From CALAED01 sp937891035 (GTDB lineage: Bacteria; Actinomycetota; Actinomycetes; Streptosporangiales; Streptosporangiaceae): 34,652 nucleotides of DNA. Position 1 is the stretch's first letter. Each line of letters begins with the position of its first letter. Where the stretch lies: the NCBI GenBank assembly GCA_035642125.1, contig DASQSZ010000054.1, positions 1 to 34,652 of the forward strand. Direction: 5' to 3'. Below are positions 7,316 through 14,384 of the stretch, in pieces. Made by a program: the position numbers and the translations under genes. The notes beneath the pieces were generated by a model. That model was not told where the DNA came from. It ran no database searches and was given only the letters and a program-made list of their open reading frames with translations.

Positions 7316-7340
7316 GTCCCCGCGACAGACCGGACCAAAC
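7316..7340 (-). promoter_or_regulatory. SigB/SigF-type promoter candidate for transketolase
   Basis: On the minus strand, GTTT (7340-7337), 15-nt spacer, GGGGAC (7321-7316). It ends only 10 nt before the ATG at 7305 (22 nt before the ATG at 7293), so the mRNA would have a very short leader; this spacing favours the 7293 start if the promoter is real. Confidence 0.35.
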
Positions 7341-7410
7341 AAGACGTCAGAGGGCGTCAGGGGCCACGGCGGCACGGCGGGCTGGCGCGATGTCGCGTGC
7401 GACGTCCTCA

Positions 7411-8328
7411 CTACGAGCGGGACAGTTGCGTGGGGTCGAGGAAGACGTGCCGGACGGTGGGCAGCCGTTCCCGCAGCCGCCGGTCGATGTCGTCGGCGAG
7501 GTCTTCGGCGTGGTCGGCGCTGATGTCGTCGGTGAAGGCGACCTTCGCGCAGGCGATGATTTCCTCGGGACCAAGCTGCATGGTCAGCAGGTCCAGCACT
7601 CGATCGATGCCGGGCGTGGCCTCGATCTCCTTGGTGATGAGGTGCTGTTCCTCCGGCTGGGCGGCCTGGCCGATGAGCATGTGCATGCTGGTGCGGCCGA
7701 GACTGTAGGCCAGCGCCACCAACAGCAGGCCGATCAAGATGGAGGCCGCGCCGTCCCACACCGGTGAGCCGGTGAGCTCGCGCAACGTCAACCCGGTCGC
7801 GGCGATAGTCAGCCCGATCAAGGCGCTGATGTCCTCGAACAGGGCGGTCCGCACCGTGGTGTCCTGGCTGCGCCGTACCTGCTCGCGCATCGACCGGCGC
7901 CGGCCGGCCGCCTCGCGGCGCACCTGGTAGACGGCCCTGGTGAGCGCCGTGCCCTCGGCGACGAACGCGACCGCCAGCACCAGGTAGGCCACCGCGGGGC
8001 TGCCGGTCTCGCCGCTGTGGCGCATCGCGAGCACGCCCTCGAACACCGAGAACCCGGCGCCGGCGACGAAGATCCCCACGGCCGCGAGCAACGACCAAAA
8101 GTAGCGCTCCTTGCCGTACCCGAACGGGTGCGCCCGGTCGGCCGGCCGGTCGCTGCGATGCAGGGAGGTCAGCAAGAAGCCCTGGTTGAGGGTGTCGGCC
8201 AGTGAGTGGGCCGCCTCGGCCAGCATGGCGGCTGAGCCGACCGCTATCCCGGCGGCGAGCTTTGTGACGGCGATGGCGATGTTGGCCAGGCCGGCGACCA
8301 CGACGGTGCGACGTGTGGACCGATTCAC
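7411..8328 (-). CDS. cation diffusion facilitator (CDF) metal exporter
   Basis: A 305-residue CDF family transporter, which exchanges Zn2+, Mn2+ or related divalent ions for protons across the cytoplasmic membrane. Six hydrophobic segments are visible. The metal site in the second helix is AEAAHSLADTLNQ (H41, D45), and the fifth helix carries FEDISALIG, where the usual His is replaced, as in the SLC30A9-like branch. The loop signature HPFGYGKERYFWSLL is present. The C-terminal cytoplasmic dimerisation domain runs from about residue 220. The GTG start at 8328 has no Shine-Dalgarno, and a SigB-like -10 box sits 10 nt upstream, so the mRNA may be leaderless. It is divergent from the DUF6458 gene. 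Confidence 0.9.
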   Translation of the reverse strand: MNRSTRRTVVVAGLANIAIAVTKLAAGIAVGSAAMLAEAAHSLADTLNQGFLLTSLHRSDRPADRAHPFGYGKERYFWSLLAAVGIFVAGAGFSVFEGVLAMRHSGETGSPAVAYLVLAVAFVAEGTALTRAVYQVRREAAGRRRSMREQVRRSQDTTVRTALFEDISALIGLTIAATGLTLRELTGSPVWDGAASILIGLLLVALAYSLGRTSMHMLIGQAAQPEEQHLITKEIEATPGIDRVLDLLTMQLGPEEIIACAKVAFTDDISADHAEDLADDIDRRLRERLPTVRHVFLDPTQLSRS

Positions 8329-8338
8329 GCGGGGCTGC

Positions 8339-8361
8339 CTACCCGCGAAAAAGAGAGGAAC
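8339..8361 (-). promoter_or_regulatory. SigB/SigF-type promoter candidate for the CDF gene
   Basis: On the minus strand, GTTC (8361-8358), 13-nt spacer, GGGTAG (8344-8339). The -10 is a strong match, the spacer one base short. It ends 10 nt before the GTG at 8328, consistent with a leaderless transcript. Confidence 0.45.
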
Positions 8362-8383
8362 GCGTTACGGATCGCGTGCGCCC

Positions 8384-8408
8384 GCATGTTCGGATTTCGG
8401 GCGGGTAA
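8384..8408 (+). promoter_or_regulatory. SigB/SigF-type promoter candidate for the DUF6458 gene
   Basis: GCAT (8384-8387), 15-nt spacer, GGGTAA (8403-8408), 45 nt before the ATG at 8454. The sequence CGGATTTCGGGCGGGTA around the -10 is nearly the same as that at 12835-12851, upstream of the F420 oxidoreductase. Confidence 0.5.
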
Positions 8409-8453
8409 CACCTGACAGTTGGCACCACCGATTCAGACTTGGAGGTCATGACA

Positions 8454-8759
8454 ATGGGTTTCGGTGCCAGTCTTGCGTTTATCGCCATCGGCGCGATCCT
8501 CGCGTTCGCGACGCGTTTCTCGCTTTCCGGGATCGACGTCCAGATGATCGGCTGGATCCTCATGGGCGTCGGCGTCGTCGGAATGATTATCACCTTCTCC
8601 TACGTCAGGCCACGGCGCCGCCGTGCGGCCGAGGTCGTTGACGAGGAGCCGGCGTACATGGCGTACCCGGACGAGACGCCGCCGCATGTCCACACTCGAA
8701 GGGAAATCGTGGAGCCGCACCATGTCCCTGGCCGGCACATGGACGACAGGCTTGGCTGA
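8454..8759 (+). CDS. DUF6458 family small membrane protein
   Basis: A 101-residue protein. The N-terminal half MGFGASLAFIAIGAILAFA, then IDVQMIGWILMGVGVVGMII, matches the two-helix DUF6458 pattern that is widespread in actinobacteria. The C-terminal half is a hydrophilic cytoplasmic tail rich in Arg, Glu, His and Pro. The ATG at 8454 is preferred: it has GGAGG eight bases upstream, while the ATG at 8448 is too close. The last 38 nt overlap the start of the PAP2-kinase gene, implying coupled translation. The function is unknown; the promoter context suggests envelope stress. Confidence 0.8.
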   Translation: MGFGASLAFIAIGAILAFATRFSLSGIDVQMIGWILMGVGVVGMIITFSYVRPRRRRAAEVVDEEPAYMAYPDETPPHVHTRREIVEPHHVPGRHMDDRLG

Positions 8760-10236
8760 CGTAGAAGCGGCAGCCGACCGGGGCCCCAGGTGGTGGCGCC
8801 GGGTCGGCGTGTTCGACCAGATGCTGTTCGACGCCGTGGCCGCGGCGCGGCTACCCGGCCTCGAACGCGTCCTGCCCCCGCTGTCCAAGACCGCGGATCG
8901 CTCGGTCCTGTGGTGGGGCATCGCCGGCGGGATGGCGGTCAGCGGCCGGATGCGGCTGCGCCGCGGCGCATTGCGCGGCGTGGTCGCCATCGGGATCGCC
9001 AGCCCGCTGATCAACGTGGTGGGCAAACAGCTGTTCCGCCGGTCCAGACCGCGTGTCGATCTGGTTCCGCCGATCCGCATCCGCTGGCGGTTGCCCACCT
9101 CGCCCGCCTTCCCGTCGGGGCATTCCGCCTCGGCCGCCGCGTTCGCCACCGGCGTGGCCTTGGAGGCGCCCGCCTATGTCGCGCTGCCCGTCGCCGGCCT
9201 GGCGGTCGGGGTGGGCGTCTCCCGCGTCTATACGGGCGCCCACTACCCCGGCGACGTGCTCGCCGGGGCGGCGTTCGGCAGCGTGGCCGGGCTGTTGACC
9301 AGGGTGATCTGGCCGCATCGCTACCGGCCGGCCGGCGCCGTGCCGGTCACGCGTCCCGGCGACCCGGAAAGCGTGGGAACCGGCCTCGTGGCTGTCGTCA
9401 ACACGGGAGCGGCCGGCACCGAGCCGATCGCGTACATACTGCGCGCCGAACTGCCCGAGGCCAAGATCGTTGAAGTGGCCGACGGCGCCGACCTGGACGC
9501 GGTCCTCGACGACGCCGTGCGCGGGGCGAAGGTCCTCGCCGTGGCCGGCGGCGACGGCACGGTGAACGCCGGTGCCAAGGCGGCGCTGCGGCACGCCCTG
9601 CCGCTGCTGACCATCCCGGGCGGCACGCTCGACCACTTCGCCCGCGCCCTCGGCATCGAGTCGGTGGCCGACGCCGTGACCGCCTACCGGTCAGGCCGCG
9701 TGGTCCACGTCGACGTCGGCCGGGTCATCGAAGGCGGTGCGCCGGAGCGGGTCTTCCTCAACACCGCGACGTTCGGCGCCTACACCCTGCTCGCGCAGCG
9801 GCGTGACCGCCTGCGCCGCCGGATGGGCACCTGGCCCGCGCTCGCCGTCGCCGGCTATCGCACGCTGCGACGCGCGGCGCCCGTCGAGGTCAACGTGGAC
9901 GGGCGCCGGCGACGCGTATGGGTCGGCTTCATCGGCAACTGCCGCTACGACTCCTGGGGGGCGCTGCCCACCTGGCGGTCCCGGCTCGCCGACGGCCGGC
10001 TCGACGTCCGGCTTGTGCTGATGGGTCACGGCGGTGGCAAGATCCGCGGACTTGCCGGGCTGCTCCTGGGCCATCTGCGCGTCGCGCGGGGTTACCGGGC
10101 CTGGCGTACCTCCGCGGTGCGGCTGGACGCGGACGAGCCGCTGTGGCTGGCCACCGACGGCGAGACGAGGACGGCCGCCCCGCCGGTCACCATCACCAAG
10201 CATCCCGCCGCCCTCGCCGTCTTCCAGCCGGACTGA
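8722..10236 (+). CDS. PAP2 phosphatase-diacylglycerol kinase fusion protein
   Basis: A 504-residue fusion. Residues 1 to about 200 form a PAP2 (type 2 phosphatidic acid phosphatase) membrane domain with the three catalytic motifs KQLFRRSRP, PSGHSAS and SRVYTGAHYPGDV. Residues 215 to the end form a YegS/LCB5-type lipid kinase with GGDGTVNAGA and the nucleotide motif IPGGTLDHFARAL. One domain would dephosphorylate and the other phosphorylate lipids such as diacylglycerol/phosphatidate or polyprenyl phosphates, which suggests lipid recycling at the membrane. This arrangement is known in actinobacteria. The ATG at 8722 overlaps the DUF6458 gene, with GGAG at 8711. A triple 22-bp repeat covers its stop codon. 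Confidence 0.9.
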   Translation: MSLAGTWTTGLADVEAAADRGPRWWRRVGVFDQMLFDAVAAARLPGLERVLPPLSKTADRSVLWWGIAGGMAVSGRMRLRRGALRGVVAIGIASPLINVVGKQLFRRSRPRVDLVPPIRIRWRLPTSPAFPSGHSASAAAFATGVALEAPAYVALPVAGLAVGVGVSRVYTGAHYPGDVLAGAAFGSVAGLLTRVIWPHRYRPAGAVPVTRPGDPESVGTGLVAVVNTGAAGTEPIAYILRAELPEAKIVEVADGADLDAVLDDAVRGAKVLAVAGGDGTVNAGAKAALRHALPLLTIPGGTLDHFARALGIESVADAVTAYRSGRVVHVDVGRVIEGGAPERVFLNTATFGAYTLLAQRRDRLRRRMGTWPALAVAGYRTLRRAAPVEVNVDGRRRRVWVGFIGNCRYDSWGALPTWRSRLADGRLDVRLVLMGHGGGKIRGLAGLLLGHLRVARGYRAWRTSAVRLDADEPLWLATDGETRTAAPPVTITKHPAALAVFQPD

Positions 10237-10281
10237 CGCCGTCTTCCAGCCGGACTGACGCCGTCTTCCAGCCGGACTGAC
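10216..10281. repeat. 22-bp tandem repeat, three exact copies, beginning at a gene end
   Basis: GCCGTCTTCCAGCCGGACTG followed by AC repeats at 10216-10237, 10238-10259 and 10260-10281. The first copy is the last codons and stop (TGA 10234-10236) of the PAP2-kinase gene. Because 22 is not a multiple of three, the three TGA triplets fall in three different frames. Confidence 0.95.
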
Positions 10282-10330
10282 CGGCTTTGGGCGCCGGCCT
10301 CGTCGCTCGTCGGGGGCGAGCGAGGCGACG

Positions 10331-10365
10331 GAAGGGCCCGCGGCGGTGGACGCCGCGGGCCCTTC
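10331..10365. terminator. strong bidirectional hairpin terminator
   Basis: GAAGGGCCCGCGGCG (10331-10345) and CGCCGCGGGCCCTTC (10351-10365) form a perfect 15-bp stem with a five-base loop. It sits between the convergent PAP2-kinase and GlsB genes. The AAGG/CCTT ends give weak U-tract character in both directions. Confidence 0.8.
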
Positions 10366-10381
10366 CTGGTGATTGTGTTCG

Positions 10382-10405
10382 TCACATGATCACATGATCA
10401 CATGA
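10382..10405. repeat. 8-bp tandem repeat, three copies, at the glsB stop codon
   Basis: TCACATGA repeats exactly three times. On the minus strand it reads TCATGTGA, and the first copy encountered (10405-10398) includes the stop codon of the GlsB gene. As 8 is not a multiple of three, TGA appears in all three frames on both strands. Confidence 0.9.
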
Positions 10406-10685
10406 CGCCCCGCCGGCCGCGCCAGCCGGCCCACCGGCCGCCCGAACGGCCGCCGCGGGCGCCGGTGAGCAGCGCGACGCCGATGGCGGCGATGACGATC
10501 GCCAAGACGAAGGCGATCACGTCGCCGGCGCCGAGCGCCGAGGCGATCACACCGCCGACGATGGCGCCGGCCACGCCGACGAGGATCGTCAGCAGGACGC
10601 CGATTGGGTTTTTGCCCGGCACCACCAGTCGGGCCAGCGCCCCGACGAGGGCGCCGATCACGATGTACCACAGAACTGTCAGCAT
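10398..10685 (-). CDS. GlsB/YeaQ/YmgE family stress membrane protein
   Basis: A 95-residue, very hydrophobic protein with three membrane helices. MLTVLWYIVIGALVGALARL, then the family signature PGKNPIGVLLTILVGVAGA and VIAFVLAIVIAAIGVALL, identify the transglycosylase-associated/GlsB family, general-stress membrane proteins of unknown mechanism. The tail is unusually Gly/Arg/Trp-rich (RGGRSGGRWAGWRGRRG). The ATG at 10685 has a GGAGGTG Shine-Dalgarno. A good SigB-like promoter lies at 10744-10767, overlapping the stop of the upstream aconitase gene. Confidence 0.92.
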   Translation of the reverse strand: MLTVLWYIVIGALVGALARLVVPGKNPIGVLLTILVGVAGAIVGGVIASALGAGDVIAFVLAIVIAAIGVALLTGARGGRSGGRWAGWRGRRGVM

Positions 10686-10743
10686 CTAGGACACCTCCTG
10701 CCAGGCCGGACCCTCCGGCCCGGGCGAGTTGGCTCCCCTGAGA

Positions 10744-10767
10744 GTGCCCTGGGCGCGGCGGCTAAAC
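10744..10767 (-). promoter_or_regulatory. SigB/SigF-type promoter candidate for glsB
   Basis: On the minus strand, GTTT (10767-10764), 14-nt spacer, GGGCAC (10749-10744), 58 nt before the GlsB start. The GTTT box overlaps the aconitase stop codon. Confidence 0.55.
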
Positions 10768-12717
10768 GCGCTTTATGGACCGCTCTCGTTTGATTTTGGG
10801 GATGAGGCCGCCGGCGCGCAGGATGTCGGCCTGCCGGGGTGACAGGCCGTGCCGCAACCGGTAGTCCTCGCGCTTCGTCCGGTTGCGCACGATGATCTCC
10901 TCGATCTCGCCGGACTCGTCGGAGGTCTTGGTGTCGAACACGAGGATGTCGCCCTGCTCGATCCGCTCGTAGTCACCCGGGTCGGCGAACCGCAGCGGCA
11001 GCACGCCGAAGTTGATGAGGTTCTGGCGATGGATGCGGGCGAAGGACCGGGCGAGCACGGCCCGTACCCCGAGGTAGCGGGTGGTGATGGCGGCGTGCTC
11101 GCGCGAGGAGCCCTGCCCGTAGTTGGCGCCGGCGACGATCACATGCTCGCCCGTCTCGGCCGCGCGCGCCGGATATCCCTCGTCCACCCGGACGAAGGTG
11201 AACTCGGCCAGGCGCGGGATGTTGGACCGCAGCGGCAGCGCCCGAGCGCCGCCGGGAGAGATCTCGTCGGTGGACACGTCGTCGCCGACCTTGAGCAGCA
11301 CCGGGCCGTCGACGTGCCCGGGTGGTGGCTCGAAGTCCGGGAGCGAGGCGATGTTCGGGCCTTTGACCAGCTCCGCGTCCGGGTCGGGCGCGGGCGGCAT
11401 CAACATCCCGTGGATCACCGCCGAGCGGCTCGGCAGGCGAGGGTCCGGGTAGGGTACGCCGAGGTCGCGCGGATCGGTGATCTCCCCGGTGAGCGCCGCC
11501 GCCGCCGCGGTCTCCGGTGAGCACAGCCAGACGGCGTCCTCCTCGGTGCCGGATCGGCCGGGGAAGTTGCGCGGGAACGTGCGCAACGAGTTGCGCCCGC
11601 GGGCCGGCGCCTGCCCGACGCCGATGCAGCCCAGACAGCCCGCCTGATGGATTCGGGCGCCGGCGGTGACGAGGTCGAGCACGGCGCCCATCTCGGTGAG
11701 GTCGACCAGGATCTCCCGCGAGGTCGGGTTGATGTCGAAGCTGACCGCGTCGGCGGCCTGCCGACCCTTGACGATCGCCGCGACGATCGCGAAGTCGCGC
11801 AGCCCCGGGTTGGCCGACGAGCCGACCACCACCTGACTGACCGGCGTGCCGGCCACCTCCCTGACCGGCACGACGTTGCCCGGCGACGACGGCGCGGCGA
11901 TCAACGGCTCGAGGCGCGACAGGTCGATCTCGTCCGTGACGTCGTACGTCGCGTCCGGGTCGGCCGTGACCGGCGTGTAGTCCTTCTCGCGGCCCACCGA
12001 CCGCAGGAACTCCCGTACGGCCGCGTCTGCGGGGAAGACCGAGGTGGTCGCGCCAAGCTCGGCGCCCATGTTGGCGATGACGTGCCGGTCCATCGCGCCG
12101 AGGCTCGCCAGGCCCGGCCCGTGGTATTCGATGACACGGCCCGTCCCGCCGCTCACGCCGTGCCGGCGCAGCAGTTCGAGGATCACGTCCTTGGCCGACA
12201 CCCACGGCGGCGGCTCCCCGGTCAGCCGGACGCCCCAGATCTCGGGCATCGTGATGGAGAGCGGGCGGCCCGCCATCGCCATCGCGACGTCGATACCGCC
12301 CACGCCGATGGCCAGCATGCCCAGCGAGCCGGCCGCGCAGGTGTGCGAGTCGGACCCGGCGAGGCTCGCCCCCGGAACGCCGAAACGCCGCATGTGCGTG
12401 GGATGCGACACGCCGTTGCCCGGCTTGGAGAACCATAGGCCGAACCGCCGGCAGGCCGATCGCAGGAACAGGTGGTCTTCGGCGTTCTTGGCGTCGGCCT
12501 GCAACAGGTTGTGGTCGACGTACTGGACGCTGAGGTCGGTCTCGACCCGGTCCAGGCCCATCGCCGCTAGCTCGAGCATGACCAAGGTGCCGGTCGCGTC
12601 CTGGGTCAGCGTCTGGTCGATCCGCAGGCCGATCTCCGCGCCCGGCACCGGTGCACCGGCCACCAGGTGCGCGTCGATCAGCTTTCGCGCCACGTTGCGA
12701 GCCGCCTCGCCGGCCAT
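10762..12717 (-). CDS. aconitate hydratase, Aquifex-type
   Basis: A 651-residue aconitase, shorter than the roughly 900-residue AcnA and resembling the putative Aquifex-type aconitases, which are close to mitochondrial-type and isopropylmalate-isomerase enzymes. It would interconvert citrate and isocitrate through a 4Fe-4S cluster. The cluster cysteines are visible in SDSHTCAAGS and in AGCLGCIGVGQAP. The C-terminal swivel domain carries NYGQGSSREHAA and ends RFADPGDYERIEQGDIL. The ATG at 12717 gives the expected family length; the open frame extends a further 48 codons without family similarity. A SigB-like promoter is at 12778-12801. It is divergent from the F420 oxidoreductase. Confidence 0.9.
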   Translation of the reverse strand: MAGEAARNVARKLIDAHLVAGAPVPGAEIGLRIDQTLTQDATGTLVMLELAAMGLDRVETDLSVQYVDHNLLQADAKNAEDHLFLRSACRRFGLWFSKPGNGVSHPTHMRRFGVPGASLAGSDSHTCAAGSLGMLAIGVGGIDVAMAMAGRPLSITMPEIWGVRLTGEPPPWVSAKDVILELLRRHGVSGGTGRVIEYHGPGLASLGAMDRHVIANMGAELGATTSVFPADAAVREFLRSVGREKDYTPVTADPDATYDVTDEIDLSRLEPLIAAPSSPGNVVPVREVAGTPVSQVVVGSSANPGLRDFAIVAAIVKGRQAADAVSFDINPTSREILVDLTEMGAVLDLVTAGARIHQAGCLGCIGVGQAPARGRNSLRTFPRNFPGRSGTEEDAVWLCSPETAAAAALTGEITDPRDLGVPYPDPRLPSRSAVIHGMLMPPAPDPDAELVKGPNIASLPDFEPPPGHVDGPVLLKVGDDVSTDEISPGGARALPLRSNIPRLAEFTFVRVDEGYPARAAETGEHVIVAGANYGQGSSREHAAITTRYLGVRAVLARSFARIHRQNLINFGVLPLRFADPGDYERIEQGDILVFDTKTSDESGEIEEIIVRNRTKREDYRLRHGLSPRQADILRAGGLIPKIKRERSIKRV

Positions 12718-12777
12718 GCCGCCGCCCACTTCGTGCTTGCCGGCCCGACGGTCCCGGGCCGGTCCGTTGTGCACGGC

Positions 12778-12801
12778 ATTCCCGGTGATAGGTGCCCAAA
12801 C
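12778..12801 (-). promoter_or_regulatory. SigB/SigF-type promoter candidate for aconitase
   Basis: On the minus strand, GTTT (12801-12798), 14-nt spacer, GGGAAT (12783-12778), 60 nt before the ATG at 12717. It lies back to back with the plus-strand site at 12829-12852. Confidence 0.45.
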
Positions 12802-12828
12802 GTGGTGTGCGTGCCCGGCCGACGCCAT

Positions 12829-12852
12829 GTTTGCCGGATTTCGGCCGGGTAG
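12829..12852 (+). promoter_or_regulatory. SigB/SigF-type promoter candidate, best match in the window
   Basis: GTTT (12829-12832), 14-nt spacer, GGGTAG (12847-12852), ending 37 nt before the GTG at 12890. Both boxes match the SigB/SigF family closely. Confidence 0.65.
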
Positions 12853-12889
12853 GCCAATCATGACGAACCGATGAAGGAGGTGTTGTCCG

Positions 12890-13852
12890 GTGACGACGTT
12901 CGGCTACTTCCTCGCCAGCGAGGAACATTCACCCGCCGAACTGGTCCGGCAGGCGCGGCTGGCCGAGCAGGCGGGGTTCGAGGCGCTGTGGATCTCTGAT
13001 CACTTCCATCCCTGGCTGGACGAGCAGGGCGAAAGTTCGTTCGTCTGGACGGTCATCGGCGCGTTGTCGCAAACCACCTCCCTCCCGATCACGACCGCCG
13101 TGACCTGCCCACTGGTCCGCATCCACCCGGCGATCATCGCCCAAGCCGCGGCCACCGCCCAGGTCATGCTGGACGGCCGGTTCCGGCTGGGCGTCGGCAC
13201 CGGCGAGCCGCTGAACGAGCACATCCTCGAGTCGCGGTGGCCACCCGCCGCCGAACGGCTCGAGATGCTCGAAGAGGCTGTCGGCCTCATCCGGCGGCTC
13301 TGGAAGGGCGAGCTCGTCACCCATCATGGCGATCACTACGACGTCGACACCGCCCGCATCTACACGCTGCCGGACGTGCCGCCGCCGATCTACATGTCGG
13401 GGTTCGGCCCGGTGGCGGCGTCGCTGGCCGGGCGGATCGCCGACGGCTTCATCAGCACCACGTCCGACGGCGACCTCGTCCGGACGTTCCGGGTCTCGGG
13501 CGGCGAGGGCCGGCCGAGCCAGGGCGCGGTCAAGGTCTGCTACGGCACCGACCGAAGGCAGGCGGTCAAGACGGTCCACCGGCTGTGGCCCAACGCGCTG
13601 ATCCCCGGTGAGGCCGGCCAGCTGCTGCCGCTGCCGCGCCACTTCGCCCAGCTGGCCGAGCTGGTCACCGAGGACATGGTGGCCGAGTCCATCCCGTGTG
13701 GGCCCGAGGTCGACACGCACCTGAAGGCGGTCAGGTCATACATCGAGGCGGGCTACGACGAGGTGTACGTCAACCAGATCGGCCCGGACCAGCAGGCGTT
13801 CTTCGACTTCTATGGACAGGAGGTCCTGCCACGGTTGCGCGAGCCGGCCTAG
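12890..13852 (+). CDS. LLM-class F420-dependent oxidoreductase, G6PD-family
   Basis: A 320-residue TIM-barrel luciferase-like protein. The N-terminus FGYFLASEEHSPAELVRQAR with LWISDHFHPW, ESSFVWTVIGAL and TTAVTCPLVRIHP is the signature of the F420-dependent glucose-6-phosphate-dehydrogenase-like subfamily (TIGR03557 type). GVGTGEPLNEH supplies further F420-site residues. Such enzymes use cofactor F420 for hydride transfer; the substrate of this subfamily is usually unassigned. The GTG at 12890 has AAGGAGGTG upstream. A SigB-like promoter precedes it. A weak inverted repeat (GAGAGC/GCTCTC, 13870-13893) follows and could end the transcript. Confidence 0.9.
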   Translation: MTTFGYFLASEEHSPAELVRQARLAEQAGFEALWISDHFHPWLDEQGESSFVWTVIGALSQTTSLPITTAVTCPLVRIHPAIIAQAAATAQVMLDGRFRLGVGTGEPLNEHILESRWPPAAERLEMLEEAVGLIRRLWKGELVTHHGDHYDVDTARIYTLPDVPPPIYMSGFGPVAASLAGRIADGFISTTSDGDLVRTFRVSGGEGRPSQGAVKVCYGTDRRQAVKTVHRLWPNALIPGEAGQLLPLPRHFAQLAELVTEDMVAESIPCGPEVDTHLKAVRSYIEAGYDEVYVNQIGPDQQAFFDFYGQEVLPRLREPA

Positions 13853-13880
13853 CGCCGCCGGAAGCGATTGAGAGCGGGTC

Positions 13881-13905
13881 GTTTAGTGCTCTCTTACACG
13901 GTGAC
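13881..13905 (+). promoter_or_regulatory. weak SigB-type promoter candidate for the STAS-sigma operon
   Basis: GTTT (13881-13884), 15-nt spacer, GGTGAC (13900-13905), 74 nt before the GTG at 13980. The -10 has GGTGAC rather than GGGTAC, so this is only suggestive of autoregulation. An inverted repeat GAGAGC/GCTCTC (13870-13875 and 13888-13893) surrounds the -35 box. Confidence 0.25.
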
Positions 13906-13979
13906 TGATCTATGGGAAGCGGCCGGGGCGGCCGGGGGACGCCCCTGGTCGCTCCATCACGTGCGGAAAGGACGTGCTG

Positions 13980-14384
13980 GTGCAACTCCTGGAAATCTCG
14001 ACCCGCCAATACGGAGGGCATGCCGTGGTGGCGTTGCGCGGCGAGCTCGATCTCGCCGGCGCCTCCGGGCTGCGTGACCGGCTGCGAACGGCCTGTGAGC
14101 GGAACGCGGGCCGCGTCGCGCTCGACCTGACCGACTTGACGTTCATCGACTCGACCGGCCTGTCCATCCTGGTCGAATACCACGACAAGGCGCGGGCTGC
14201 GGGCGGGCGGCTGATCCTGGTCGCACCCCGCGCGGCCGTCCTGCGGATCCTCGACATCACGGGCCTCGACGAACGGCTGACGATCTGTGACCGCATCGAA
14301 CAGGTCCCGGACGAGGCGGTGGTTCGGGACGTGGAGGAGTCCGTGACCGGCCCGCCGCCGCGGGCCGAGGAAGCCGAGGTATGA
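13980..14384 (+). CDS. STAS-domain anti-sigma factor antagonist
   Basis: A 134-residue SpoIIAA/RsbV-like protein. The phosphorylatable serine sits in TFIDSTGLSILVEY (S58), with the preceding strand-helix pattern HAVVALRGELDLAGAS. In the partner-switching model the unphosphorylated form binds an RsbW-type kinase and frees the sigma factor. The tail after about residue 110 is acidic and Pro-rich. The GTG at 13980 is chosen because AAAGGA lies seven bases upstream; the GTG at 13974 would be too close. Its stop overlaps the start of the sigma gene (ATGA, 14381-14384), so the pair is translationally coupled. No RsbW-like kinase is visible nearby. Confidence 0.9.
   Translation: MQLLEISTRQYGGHAVVALRGELDLAGASGLRDRLRTACERNAGRVALDLTDLTFIDSTGLSILVEYHDKARAAGGRLILVAPRAAVLRILDITGLDERLTICDRIEQVPDEAVVRDVEESVTGPPPRAEEAEV

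Noticed and set aside
13870..13893. Strong terminator after the F420 oxidoreductase
   Set aside because: The inverted repeat is only six bases (GAGAGC/GCTCTC) with a 12-base loop and no T-run; kept only as a comment.
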